This document shows, one piece after another, positions 35,701-43,915 of a stretch of DNA of 64,000 bases. Every line of letters starts with the position of its first letter. Positions within the stretch are counted from its first letter, which is position 1. Source of the stretch: Desulfobacula toluolica Tol2 (GTDB lineage Bacteria > Desulfobacterota > Desulfobacteria > Desulfobacterales > Desulfobacteraceae); assembly GCF_000307105.1 (NCBI RefSeq), contig NC_018645.1, forward strand, positions 4,226,001-4,290,000, given 5' to 3'. Position numbers and translations under genes: made by a program. Below the pieces are notes generated by a model, which did not search any database, had not been told where the DNA came from, and saw only the letters and a program-made list of their open reading frames with translations.

Positions 35701-36738
35701 ATCTCCATCAGGGACAAAAAAGGAAAAGAGATCAAAGCCATACGGGATAAATCCGTTTTAAACGAATTTTATTCCAACCTGGCACCTCAAAAAGGCAATT
35801 CTTTTCATGCCGCCCAAAAAAAATATGAACTGTCCCCTGTTAAAGAGTGGAATTTCAAGGATCTTGAAGATGTTATCATAATTGATCAAAATCCGGATTT
35901 TATGCAAAAAGCCTATCCTGGTTTGCAAATTGAAACCAAAACCGGTACAAAAAACGACACCATAGTTTTATCCTTGAGGCTGTTCAAATCGGAACAGGCG
36001 GCACAAACCGCCCATTGTAAAGGGATAAACGCATTGTTCCAGCTCTGTTTTCCCGATGATTTCAAAGCCTTGAAAAAAGATATCAACATCTCTTCGCAAA
36101 TAAAGCAGATGGCCCCGTTTTTTAATGGGCAGACAAAATTTCAGCAATCCTTGTTCAACCTTATCACCACGACCGTGTTTGCAAAAAATATCCGGACAAA
36201 AAAAGAATTTGAAACCCATGCGCAAAAGCAATTAAAATTGCTTTACCATACCGGTCGGCAATTTATAAAAATTATCTCAACCCTTGGCAAAGAATATCAA
36301 GCCTGTTTTGAACTCATTCAAAAACTGTCCTTTCAGCACCAGAAAAAGAAAAAAACCTTTGATATCTTAACAGCTCTTTTCAAAGACTTAAAAAATATTG
36401 TGCCTGAGAATTTCTTGGATCTGTATACGATGGAGAGAATCGAGGATCTTCACAGGTATGTCGCCTGTATAAGGATCAGGGCCCAGAAATCCGTTGACAA
36501 TCCGCTCAAAGAAGAAAAAAAAGCATTGCAGACCGCAGGCTACACTAAACATTTGAATCAGCTTTTATCCTCACTGTCACAAGACTCTTCTACTGAAAAA
36601 TCCCAACAGGTTGAAGACTTTTTCTGGCTCATAGAAGAGTACAAAATATCTTTGTTTGCCCAGGAATTAAAAACAAAGGTAAAAATTTCCGCAAAAAAGC
36701 TGGATCAATTTTTAATCCGCCTTTCTACAATGATCTGA
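32701..36738 (+). CDS. hrpA: ATP-dependent RNA helicase HrpA
   Basis: DEAH-box helicase of 1345 residues, close to the family length of about 1300. It has Walker A GETGSGKTTQIPKF near residue 100, DEAHERSLN near residue 200, SATI, and the motif VI region QRLGRCGRV. Winged-helix/ratchet and OB-fold regions follow, then the long C-terminal DUF3418 region typical of HrpA. HrpA acts on mRNA and on stalled ribosomes. A weak AAAGG precedes the ATG. It diverges from the selenoprotein gene; the 176 bases between the 14-bp repeats and the ATG show no clear promoter. Confidence 0.95.
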   Translation: MKKLKKIESLCSNVMLKDKHAVLKELRAIKKLKPNSPCSLEIHAKKTKLLFEKTQRSAQQTRSRLSNKPSHIVFNPDLPITHKKDDIICAIKNNSVVIISGETGSGKTTQIPKFCLEAGRGIKGLIGCTQPRRIAAVNVARRIAEELNENIGKSVGYKIRFDDKTNANAYIKMMTDGILLAETQADRFLSAYDTIIVDEAHERSLNIDFTLGILRRLVRQRKDLKLIITSATIDTQKFSKAFDNAPIIEVSGRMYPVETLYRPFLDEDSEKHSFEDQGYVEAAADAVHLLLSQSRSGDILVFMPTEQDIGETMELIRGKQHPGVTVLPLFARLSAQEQSKIFSRQVGRKVIVSTNVAETSLTIPGIKYVVDTGLARIPSYSPRTRTTSLPVSPISQSSANQRLGRCGRVENGICIRLFDEDDFGARPFFTSPEILRSNLAEVILRMIALNLGDVSTFPFIDAPAPKSVKDGFDTLIELGAIKEKTTKHKTAKKKEYTLTKIGLIMAKLPIDPKLSRILIEADTKGCLAEAVIITTALAISDPRQRPAEKTQAADQQHAMFKDPGSDFITILNIWNAVKAAEKKLNSRSKLKKFCQDHFLSFKRLREWTDIHGQIVRILKEHGIRGEKKIDFQTGTQGMKSKEFNLGGPLYIALHQSLLSGYLANIAHKKEKNIFSAAKGQQAMIFPGSGLFNTAGNWIVAAEFVKTSQLFARSVATIDPEWLEPIAKDLCAHTYCDPHWEKKRGQVIAKEQVSLFGLIIVDGRNIAYGKINPEESGEIFIRHALVQGEIHQQFEFMTHNRQLIDQLETLEHKTRRKDILASEDDMYLFYQSRLPKHFYNIRTFSKFIKDQKNQDFLKMTLEDLQQSFVDETELCLFPDALTMEQGKFKLEYEFNPGSQKDGVTLKVPAASAAMVSKNSVDRLIPGLFENKIAALIKALPKKYRVKLVPVSEKAAIIAKEMPEQDKPLYSQLSSFIQKRFDLVIPATLWSDKELPDHLKMRISIRDKKGKEIKAIRDKSVLNEFYSNLAPQKGNSFHAAQKKYELSPVKEWNFKDLEDVIIIDQNPDFMQKAYPGLQIETKTGTKNDTIVLSLRLFKSEQAAQTAHCKGINALFQLCFPDDFKALKKDINISSQIKQMAPFFNGQTKFQQSLFNLITTTVFAKNIRTKKEFETHAQKQLKLLYHTGRQFIKIISTLGKEYQACFELIQKLSFQHQKKKKTFDILTALFKDLKNIVPENFLDLYTMERIEDLHRYVACIRIRAQKSVDNPLKEEKKALQTAGYTKHLNQLLSSLSQDSSTEKSQQVEDFFWLIEEYKISLFAQELKTKVKISAKKLDQFLIRLSTMI

Positions 36739-36879
36739 CAGACCTTTCACTTTTTTTTGCCGGTTGAGTTTAGATCCATTCATCGGGCAATTGAAAAAAA
36801 AAGGTATGCAATCTTGATAGACAAAAAAAAACAAATAGGTTAAAAAAGCATTTAACAACATAAACATAAGGATGATATC

Positions 36880-37578
36880 GTGTTTGCCGAAAACATAACC
36901 TACCCTGCTGCTCTTCTTGCAGGGCTGCTTTCTTTTTTTTCTCCCTGTATCCTGCCGCTGATACCGGCATATTTTTCTTTTATCACCGGTTTATCTTTGG
37001 ATGAACTGAAGGAAAACAAAAGGCAAACCCGGCAGAAAGTGTTTTTGTCCACTGTTTTTTATGTGGCAGGCTTTTCCTTTATTTTCATTCTTTTCGGGGC
37101 GTCCGCATCTTTTCTGGGAGGGCTTGCCTCACAATACGCCTGGGTGGTCAGATATATTGGAGGCGGCATAATTCTTGTCTTCGGACTTCACCTTCTGGGA
37201 ATCATAAACATCAAGGGATTTAATTTTGAAAAAAAAATTCATGTCAAGGAAAAGCCTTTGCACCTGATGGGCACCTTTGTCATCGGCATGGCCTTTGGTG
37301 CAGGCTGGAGTCCCTGCATCGGCCCACTGCTGGGCTCAATTTTAATTGTTGCCGGAAACCAGGAGACGGTTCTTAAAGGAGTTTTTCTTTTAGCGGTTTA
37401 CTCTGCAGGCCTTGCTGTTCCCTTTCTTATCCTGTCCGTTTTCATCAATTCTATTCTTGAAATTATGAAACGGGCCACAAAATTTATCAGAGTACTCAAT
37501 AAAATTTCCGGAATTTTGCTGATTGCCATCGGTCTTTTGCTGGTATTTGACAAATTCAGACTTTTTGCAATCCTGTAA
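36880..37578 (+). CDS. ccdA: CcdA-type thiol-disulfide transporter (cytochrome c biogenesis)
   Basis: A 232-residue membrane protein with six predicted helices. It has FFSPCILPLIPAYFSF near the N-terminus and GWSPCIGPLLGSIL in the second half, the paired Cys that carry electrons across the membrane. CcdA passes reductant from cytoplasmic thioredoxin to periplasmic apocytochrome c or thioredoxin-like partners. The start is GTG with AAGGA seven bases upstream. No partner gene is adjacent; it converges with a hydrolase gene. Confidence 0.92.
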   Translation: MFAENITYPAALLAGLLSFFSPCILPLIPAYFSFITGLSLDELKENKRQTRQKVFLSTVFYVAGFSFIFILFGASASFLGGLASQYAWVVRYIGGGIILVFGLHLLGIINIKGFNFEKKIHVKEKPLHLMGTFVIGMAFGAGWSPCIGPLLGSILIVAGNQETVLKGVFLLAVYSAGLAVPFLILSVFINSILEIMKRATKFIRVLNKISGILLIAIGLLLVFDKFRLFAIL

Positions 37579-37596
37579 TAAAGCCGGTTTACAACC

Positions 37597-38364
37597 TTAC
37601 GCCCCATTCTCAAGCCACCTTAAAACACAGGCGGCAGCCGTTTCCCATTTGTCTTCACCAATCAGCCAGTGGGAATGGGACTCAAATTCTTTAAAAGTGG
37701 CAACATGTTGGTATTTTTCAGCTATTTTTCTGACAACCCAAGCCGGGACAATTCTGTCTTTTGAGCCTGCAACTATCAATGCCGGACAGGTTATTTTAGT
37801 CTCATCAACCCTGGATGCCCTGTTGTGATCCAGATACCAGAAACCAATTTCAAACGCAGCCCGGCCGGACTCATACACCATCTTTTGATATTCTTTTTTT
37901 TGCCGGGATTCAGGCAATTGATGCAAAATCGCATAAGAAGCTGCTTCAAAGGATATCCGATGCGGTTTTTTCCAGAATTCCCATTGGGAAAATATACTGA
38001 AAAAACTTTTCAGAACCGACCATGAAATGCAATGAATCCCCGCAGGGGGTGCCGGGGTAAGCAACACCAATGTCCGGGCAAGGCCTTTTGCCGCCAAAAT
38101 CTGGGCTAAAAGCCCCCCCATAGAGTGTCCCATAAGAATGGGTTTGTTATCAAATTTTTGAAGATATGCTTCAAGGTCATCCGCATAATCCAGAAGGCTT
38201 GCTGTTCCCAGCCCGTCAGGAGGAGTATCCTTCGGGTCACTATCATGGTGCCGTAACACCGGCACATGACAGTTATAACCACGAGCCTCAAAATACGATT
38301 TAAAAAAGGTCCAGCACCAGTCACTTCCCCACATACCATGAATCATTACAATATTATTTGTCAT
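37597..38364 (-). CDS. Alpha/beta-hydrolase
   Basis: A 255-residue alpha/beta-hydrolase with an oxyanion-hole segment VMIHGMWGSDWCW, nucleophile elbow GHSMGG near residue 95, a late Asp (AGSKDRIVP) and a final His (FESHSHW). It is probably an esterase or lipase-like enzyme of unknown substrate. AGGTGGAAG precedes the ATG. The PHP gene lies 33 bases upstream on the same strand, so the two may form an operon. Confidence 0.88.
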   Translation of the reverse strand: MTNNIVMIHGMWGSDWCWTFFKSYFEARGYNCHVPVLRHHDSDPKDTPPDGLGTASLLDYADDLEAYLQKFDNKPILMGHSMGGLLAQILAAKGLARTLVLLTPAPPAGIHCISWSVLKSFFSIFSQWEFWKKPHRISFEAASYAILHQLPESRQKKEYQKMVYESGRAAFEIGFWYLDHNRASRVDETKITCPALIVAGSKDRIVPAWVVRKIAEKYQHVATFKEFESHSHWLIGEDKWETAAACVLRWLENGA

Positions 38365-38397
38365 CTTCCACCTGATAGTTTAAAAATGTTTTCCAAC

Positions 38398-39306
38398 TTA
38401 TGCCAAAGCAGCCTTAAACACGACATATTCCTTTTCACATAGTCCTTGCACCCCTAAAGGACGCTCTATTCCATCATGACAATCCGATCCGCCGGTCACC
38501 AAAAGATGATATTTTTCTGCCCAGGATTTCATCAGGTCCTGATGGGCTTTAATATGGCCGGGATAATAAACTTCCAGCCCGCGAACCCCTGCTTCAATAA
38601 ACTCCGGCAGTATCTGCTGAACAATGTCCAGGGGCGGCAGCACTTCCTTATAATGCCCCTTGCCGGGAAAAGAACCTGCTGCCGGATGGGCCAAAACAGC
38701 AAGGATACCCTGTTCCCGGATGATGTCCACTGCCTGTTCCAGTTTTATTCCGGAAGGAAGGTATGCAGGACTGTCATTTCCAATGATGGCATTGATGGTA
38801 TCGGCATCAATAATGCCAAACCCGTCCTTTAACGCAAGGGAAAAATGGCGTCTTGTGGCATTATCACTTAATTCAGCGATATCTTCAAATTTCAGATCCC
38901 TGTTTAACAAAGGGGTGGTCCCGTTCGGTCCGAAAAATTTATTAATTTCGTCAACCCTTGCCCTTACCAGTTTATCTCCCCTTCCTTTGGCTAAAATTTT
39001 ATTAATTTTTGCCATGAAAGAATCTTCCATAAGCATGGCCGGTGAAAAATAACACAAAAGGTGCAATGTCCCGGTAAAATAAGAACGCTTAAACCGAATA
39101 GAAACTTCCACTCCCGGAATCACATCAATACCGTTCTTTTTTCCTGCAGCCGTTGCGGTTTTCAACCCCTTTAGCGTATCATGGTCAGTGATACCAATGA
39201 CCCTTATACCAAGACGTTTTGCCTGTTCAATAATCTGATCGGGTGTGAAATCTCCATCAGATGCCGTTGTGTGATTGTGCAAATCAGCAAATATTTTCTG
39301 ATCCAT
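38398..39306 (-). CDS. PHP-domain phosphoesterase (RnmA/YciV-like)
   Basis: A 302-residue metal-dependent phosphoesterase of the PHP family. Metal ligands are visible in DLHNHTTASDGD (residues 8-19), ITDHDTL (near 40) and GVEVS, with later His in VLAHPAAGSFPG and GGSDCHDG. Relatives hydrolyse 3',5'-nucleotide bisphosphate or the 5' ends of short RNA. AAGGAAACGCT precedes the ATG. Confidence 0.9.
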   Translation of the reverse strand: MDQKIFADLHNHTTASDGDFTPDQIIEQAKRLGIRVIGITDHDTLKGLKTATAAGKKNGIDVIPGVEVSIRFKRSYFTGTLHLLCYFSPAMLMEDSFMAKINKILAKGRGDKLVRARVDEINKFFGPNGTTPLLNRDLKFEDIAELSDNATRRHFSLALKDGFGIIDADTINAIIGNDSPAYLPSGIKLEQAVDIIREQGILAVLAHPAAGSFPGKGHYKEVLPPLDIVQQILPEFIEAGVRGLEVYYPGHIKAHQDLMKSWAEKYHLLVTGGSDCHDGIERPLGVQGLCEKEYVVFKAALA

Positions 39307-39374
39307 AGCGTTTCCTTAAAGTCAGCCTGTTTATCATTATTTTGCCATCTTCCTGTTTTTATAATGCTTATCAT

Positions 39375-39418
39375 AAAAATACAATTTGATTTTTTTAAAA
39401 ATACAATTTGATTTTTTT
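39375..39418. repeat. Two tandem 22-bp AT-rich repeats
   Basis: The unit AAAAATACAATTTGATTTTT is followed by two more T and is repeated twice without a gap, in the 187-base region between the PHP gene and pckG. It may affect DNA curvature or pckG transcription. No proper promoter was called. Confidence 0.55.
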
Positions 39419-39502
39419 TAAAAAGAATAAGATAATACTTGATTTTTAAAAATCAGATATTAGATAAAGAATAGTTCTTTTAATAAAATTATTTTGGAGA
39501 TA

Positions 39503-41470
39503 ATGATTAACATGTGTAAAACCGGTAGAGATATAGATATTATCAATGAATTAGGAAAAGTGGATTCCGAAAAAAGCGCTAAATCCATATTAAAAAAACA
39601 TATGGACGATGAACAATTAACCCGGATTTTAAAAATCAAACACCCTGAAGTCTTAAAAAGAATTGCCGATTCAATTGTTCTTTGCAACCCTTCTGCTGTC
39701 TTTGTCAACACAGGATCACCCGAGGACAGGGAATTTATTAAAAATCTTGCCCTTGAAAAAAAGGAAGAAAGCTCACTTGCAATGAAGGGGCATACCATTC
39801 ACTTTGACCTGGCCCAGGAACAGGGTAGAATCATTGACAGGACATATTATATCGCAAACCCGGAAGATCAAGTCAGTTCGCTTGCCAACCGTATGGACAG
39901 GCCCACGGCCCTTGAACAAGTCCGGTCAAACATGACGGATATCATGAAAGGCATGACCATGATCATTGGATTTTACATGCGGGGCCCTGTTGGCTCTCCC
40001 GTATCAAATCCTGCTTTGGAAATCACAAGCTCCACCTATGTCGCCCACAGTGCTGAACTGCTTTACAGAAACGCCTATGCCGCGTTTGATAAAGAAGTTG
40101 AAAATCTTGGCCATTTCTTTACCAATGTTCACAGCGAAGGGCTGAACAGGCCGGAAGATCTTCCCGATGCAAGGGTGTTCATGGATCGCAAATTCAAAAC
40201 CACCTACAGCTGGAAATGCACCTATGCCGGAAACACCCTGCTGCTTAAAAAAGGAAACCATAGGTTCGCAGTAGACAAGGCAGTGTATGAAAATCTTGGA
40301 CAGGAACTATCCGAGCATATGTTTATCACGGGAATCCATGGTCCCAATGACCGCGTAACATGGTTTGCAGGTGCCGCTCCCAGCGGATGCGGAAAAACCA
40401 CCACAGCCATGGCAGGAAATGTATTTATCGGCGATGATCTCGCCCAGATGTGGATTGCCGATGACGGCAGCATCCGGTCAGTCAACCCGGAAGCCGGTAT
40501 TTTCGGCATTGTGGAAGATGTTAATCTTGAAGGCGATCCACTGCTGATGAAAGTCTTACGACAGCCCGGACATGAAGTGATCTGGTCCAATGTGCTGATT
40601 GACGAAAACAAAGTTCCCCATTGGGTGGGAAACAATGAAAACCATCCTGACAAAGGATTCAATTTCCAGGGAGATTGGTATAAAGGCAAAACCGATGAAA
40701 ACGGCAAACCCGTTCCCATGTCCCATCCCAATTCCAGGTGTACCCTGCGCTCGACCAGCCTTGACAACTACTCCCCTGAAGCTGAAAACCCCAAAGGTGC
40801 CCTGACACGAGTGTTTACATACAGTGGCAGGGATGCAGACACAATGCCTCCGGTCTGGGTGGCTCAAAATTCAGATGCCGGAGTTGTCATCGGAGCCTGT
40901 ATCGTGTCGGCTGCCACAGCAACGGAAGTCGGAGCCACCGGTGTAAAAAGGTCGCCCTGGGCCAATGCCGCCTTTATTCCCGGCTCTCTGGGAGATTATA
41001 TGGATGCCCAGTTTAAATTTTTCGGCAGTGACAAAATAAAAAACGATTATAAACCCGTTATGGCAGGCCTCAATTATTTTCTGACTGACAAGGCCCGTGG
41101 TGGAGACTCCTCTATGCTTCTCGGAGAAAAAAGAGATGTAAAAGTATGGCTTTCCTGGCTTGAAAGATATGCCCACAATGAAATAGACCATATCACAACC
41201 CCAATTGGGAATATTCCCAGATATGATGATTTAAAATCATTGTTTAAGCAGATTATCGGCAAAGACTATACCAAGGAGTTGTATACAAAACAATTTTCTT
41301 TATATTTGGATCATATCATCAAACGCTTGGAGCTTCAGCAGGAAGCCTATTCCAAAGAAGAAAGAGTACCTCAAACCCTGTTTGACATTTTAGCTGAACA
41401 AAAACAAGCCCTTTCAGCATTAAGGGATACCCATGGCAGTATTGTATTGCCGGACATATTTGTTAATTAA
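39503..41470 (+). CDS. pckG: Phosphoenolpyruvate carboxykinase (GTP)
   Basis: GTP-type PEPCK of about 655 residues, converting oxaloacetate and GTP to PEP, CO2 and GDP in gluconeogenesis, or the reverse in anaplerosis. The kinase-1 loop FAGAAPSGCGKTTTAMA contains the reactive Cys typical of the GTP class; the metal site follows in GDDLAQMWIADDG. The R-[ST]-x-x-L-D-N-Y region (TLRSTSLDNYSPEAENPKG) is also present. It is slightly longer than usual because of an N-terminal extension of about 30 residues. GGAG lies three bases before ATG 39503; ATG 39512 and TTG 39494 are alternatives. Confidence 0.95.
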   Translation: MINMCKTGRDIDIINELGKVDSEKSAKSILKKHMDDEQLTRILKIKHPEVLKRIADSIVLCNPSAVFVNTGSPEDREFIKNLALEKKEESSLAMKGHTIHFDLAQEQGRIIDRTYYIANPEDQVSSLANRMDRPTALEQVRSNMTDIMKGMTMIIGFYMRGPVGSPVSNPALEITSSTYVAHSAELLYRNAYAAFDKEVENLGHFFTNVHSEGLNRPEDLPDARVFMDRKFKTTYSWKCTYAGNTLLLKKGNHRFAVDKAVYENLGQELSEHMFITGIHGPNDRVTWFAGAAPSGCGKTTTAMAGNVFIGDDLAQMWIADDGSIRSVNPEAGIFGIVEDVNLEGDPLLMKVLRQPGHEVIWSNVLIDENKVPHWVGNNENHPDKGFNFQGDWYKGKTDENGKPVPMSHPNSRCTLRSTSLDNYSPEAENPKGALTRVFTYSGRDADTMPPVWVAQNSDAGVVIGACIVSAATATEVGATGVKRSPWANAAFIPGSLGDYMDAQFKFFGSDKIKNDYKPVMAGLNYFLTDKARGGDSSMLLGEKRDVKVWLSWLERYAHNEIDHITTPIGNIPRYDDLKSLFKQIIGKDYTKELYTKQFSLYLDHIIKRLELQQEAYSKEERVPQTLFDILAEQKQALSALRDTHGSIVLPDIFVN

Positions 41471-41506
41471 AAATTCAAACAAAACAAGCCAAACCAGAAT
41501 AGCGTT

Positions 41507-41551
41507 GATACACGCAAGGGACAGATTTTAAATCTGTCCCTTGCGTGTATC
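41507..41551. repeat. Near-perfect 45-base palindrome after pckG
   Basis: 22-base arms around one T: GATACACGCAAGGGACAGAT... and its exact complement. The core GGGACAGATTT/AAATCTGTCCC is, to my memory, a common palindromic repeat in deltaproteobacteria, sometimes tied to REP-associated transposases. It can also act as the pckG terminator, 36 bases after the stop, although there is no U-tract. Confidence 0.75.
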
Positions 41552-41612
41552 TTGCAAATGTATAATCGGGTTTAAATAACTTAGTCTTGCCCTTGTTACC
41601 GGATTCCTTCTC

Positions 41613-42176
41613 TTACAACCCTGCAACCAGATTATTAATCTCTTCATTAACGGCAAGATGATTTTTTATCCCGCCTTTTTCATCAATTCCCCTGTAGCAA
41701 AGCGCTGTTTCATATTCAATATCTGCTGCATCAAAAAAATACCGGGCCGTCAATTTCAGCCCGTCAAACAAATCTTCTCCCCGGGTAGCACCGACTGCCA
41801 GAAGAAAGCCTTTTCTTTTACGGCCCTTGAATTCATCCTTCTTAAGCCTGTATTTTCGCGACCACAAAACCTGTATCCGGTCAATTAATGCTTTGATCGC
41901 TGCAGGAAACCCATAAAAATATACCGGTGAACTGATCACTATAATATCTGCCTTTATCACTTCCGGAAGAAAAATATGGGTAAAATCATCTTCAAAAATG
42001 CACACCCCTTTTTTTTCACAATGACCGCAACCAATGCAGGGATTGATCTTCATTTTGACGGCATTCAACACCTGGGTGTCATGCCCCTTGGATTCCATTT
42101 CTTTCATGAACCTATCCATAAGATAGTGGGAATTACCTTTATGACGCGGACTGCCGTTTATTCCAAGAACAAGCAT
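41613..42176 (-). CDS. Iron-sulfur flavoprotein / NADPH-dependent FMN reductase family
   Basis: A 187-residue flavodoxin-fold protein. The FMN phosphate loop is GSPRHKGNS near residue 9, the cysteine cluster INPCIGCGHCEKKGVC near residue 47 resembles the compact 4Fe-4S site of iron-sulfur flavoproteins, and SSPVYFYGFPAAIKALIDR is the second flavin-binding stretch. It is probably a soluble anaerobic electron carrier or reductase. It lies directly downstream of the FKBP remnant on the same strand. Confidence 0.88.
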   Translation of the reverse strand: MLVLGINGSPRHKGNSHYLMDRFMKEMESKGHDTQVLNAVKMKINPCIGCGHCEKKGVCIFEDDFTHIFLPEVIKADIIVISSPVYFYGFPAAIKALIDRIQVLWSRKYRLKKDEFKGRKRKGFLLAVGATRGEDLFDGLKLTARYFFDAADIEYETALCYRGIDEKGGIKNHLAVNEEINNLVAGL

Positions 42177-42182
42177 AATAAT

Positions 42183-42407
42183 TTACTCCACAATACCCAA
42201 TAATTCGACTTCAAAAATCAGGGTTGAGCCCGGCTGAATAACACGCCCTGCTCACCTGTCACCATAGGCCAGCTCAGGTGGAACAAACAACTGCCACTTT
42301 GAACCCACCTTCATCATCTGCAAAGCCTCAATCCATCCTTTGATCACTCATCCGTCCTGAAATATTGCAGAATCCCCCATTGATAAGAAGAATCAAAAGC
42401 CATACCC
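42183..42407 (-). pseudogene. Remnant of an FKBP-type peptidyl-prolyl isomerase
   Basis: The C-terminal part of an FKBP is readable: AFDSSYQ in one frame, then [40 protein letters not shown] and AGRVIQPGSTLIFEVELLGI in another. Two TGA stops interrupt it, both where Gly is conserved (NG-VI and GER-G-AG), each one base away from GGA. A frameshift separates the first block. No upstream FKBP half remains. It is a decayed gene, not a selenoprotein. Confidence 0.82.
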
Positions 42408-42559
42408 TATTGAAATGCTTTGTTTTATGAATAACAAAATGATTCATAGTTTGCAATGATTGTACAAACTTTTAAAAAAAAACTTGATTTATACAGTAAA
42501 ATTAGCAATAGTCCAAAAAATACTTCTTCTATATATTTATTTTATTAAAGGTCGCTTTG

Positions 42560-43828
42560 ATGTACAAAACATTTTACAAGATGGAAAAAGGGTATAAATC
42601 CTTTTATTTGATGGAGAAAGAACCGTTTGACTGTCATCCTTCACCAGAAATTTTTTACAAATCCAAAGCTCATCAAAATTGCTGGAACTATCTTCTTCAG
42701 GGAACAAAGACAAATGACCCCATTTTTCTTGTGTCAGGAAATTATGGGTCAGGCAAAACTCTTTTGTCACTTAAGCTCATTTCAGAATTAAAAAAAGACA
42801 ACCGGAATTCAGTGTACATCTCAACGCCAACCTATGATTTTTCCATGCTTCTTGAAAAAATTCTTGTGGAATTAGGTATTACCGTGGAGAAAACAGATGA
42901 ATTAAATGAATTAAAGCTTCGTAAGACAGTATACGACTATTTTGAAAAAGACAGTACTGATGAGAAGAAAAAATATATCTATCTGGTAATTGATGATGCT
43001 CAGGAATTCAGCGATTCATATCTTACCAAACTCAGGCTTTTTGCCAGTTACAATTATTTAGGATATTTCCCCATACGGATCTTTTTATTTGCCCATAAAA
43101 ATTTTTTAAAAACGCTGAATGATCAAAAAAACATCGCTTTGGGGCAACGCATCAAAAGAATTTATTCTTTAGAAGACTTTGATTTTGAAGATATAAAAGA
43201 ATATATCTACTTTCGTTTAATCCACTCAGGCGCAAGTGGTACACCTGTTTTTGAAGATGAAGCCATAAGCGCTATAGAAACGATCAGCAAGGGGAATCCC
43301 CGAATCATAAATAATATTTGTGATAATTGTCTTTTAGTGGCAGGCAACCAAAAACTCAATCAGATTGACAAATCCATAGTCAATCAAGCCGTGGACGCTG
43401 CAAATATGGTTGGAATTGAAAAGACACACCCTCCCGGAAATTCTCCCTCCACAGATGAAAAACCAAAACAGACCTTTGTCAAAAAAGCATTGCCTGCAAA
43501 TAAAGTATACCCGTACAAAGACGCAGACATTGAAGCTGCCCTGGCCAGGAAACCTGAAAAAGATCTATCTGAAAATGATCTCTATGAAAAAAAAACAAAA
43601 AAAAATAATCTTAAAGATTTTGGATCTCGTTATGGAAAAACAGGAATCCTTACCATTTTGATCTTAATCATTTTATTTTTATTGGGGTATATTTTCAACC
43701 AGAACAGATCTGATGAATTGAGCCGGTTGGAAAGTAATCGTGATCAAATAATCAGATCGGTACCCGCAGATAATTATATTGTTGACCATTCACTTTTATT
43801 TCAAAAGAATCCCATGCAAATAATATAG
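42560..43828 (+). CDS. ExeA/GspA-like AAA ATPase of the exopolysaccharide locus
   Basis: About 422 residues. The AAA domain (residues 30-270) begins with FDCHPSPEIFYKSKAH and has Walker A SGNYGSGKTLLS, Walker B YLVIDDAQEF and sensor region RIFLFAHKN. A transmembrane helix (TILILIILFLLGYIF) lies near residue 375, so the ATPase faces the cytoplasm with a short C-terminal tail outside. Proteins of this type occur in capsule/EPS and exosortase-linked clusters. It is the first gene of the rightward operon. ATG 42560 is preferred over the TTG before it, with AAAGG about ten bases upstream. Confidence 0.85.
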   Translation: MYKTFYKMEKGYKSFYLMEKEPFDCHPSPEIFYKSKAHQNCWNYLLQGTKTNDPIFLVSGNYGSGKTLLSLKLISELKKDNRNSVYISTPTYDFSMLLEKILVELGITVEKTDELNELKLRKTVYDYFEKDSTDEKKKYIYLVIDDAQEFSDSYLTKLRLFASYNYLGYFPIRIFLFAHKNFLKTLNDQKNIALGQRIKRIYSLEDFDFEDIKEYIYFRLIHSGASGTPVFEDEAISAIETISKGNPRIINNICDNCLLVAGNQKLNQIDKSIVNQAVDAANMVGIEKTHPPGNSPSTDEKPKQTFVKKALPANKVYPYKDADIEAALARKPEKDLSENDLYEKKTKKNNLKDFGSRYGKTGILTILILIILFLLGYIFNQNRSDELSRLESNRDQIIRSVPADNYIVDHSLLFQKNPMQII

Positions 43829-43915
43829 TTTTATATTATCAATAGCTAAATGCGGATTGTCCATATGAATTATTTGTTAAAATAAGATTTTTTTTGGGGA
43901 AAAAAGGAGAAAATA

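Noticed and set aside
42230-42360. The two TGA codons in the FKBP-like sequence as selenocysteine
   Set aside because: Both replace Gly rather than Cys, each is one base from GGA, and a frameshift is also present; decay explains all three.
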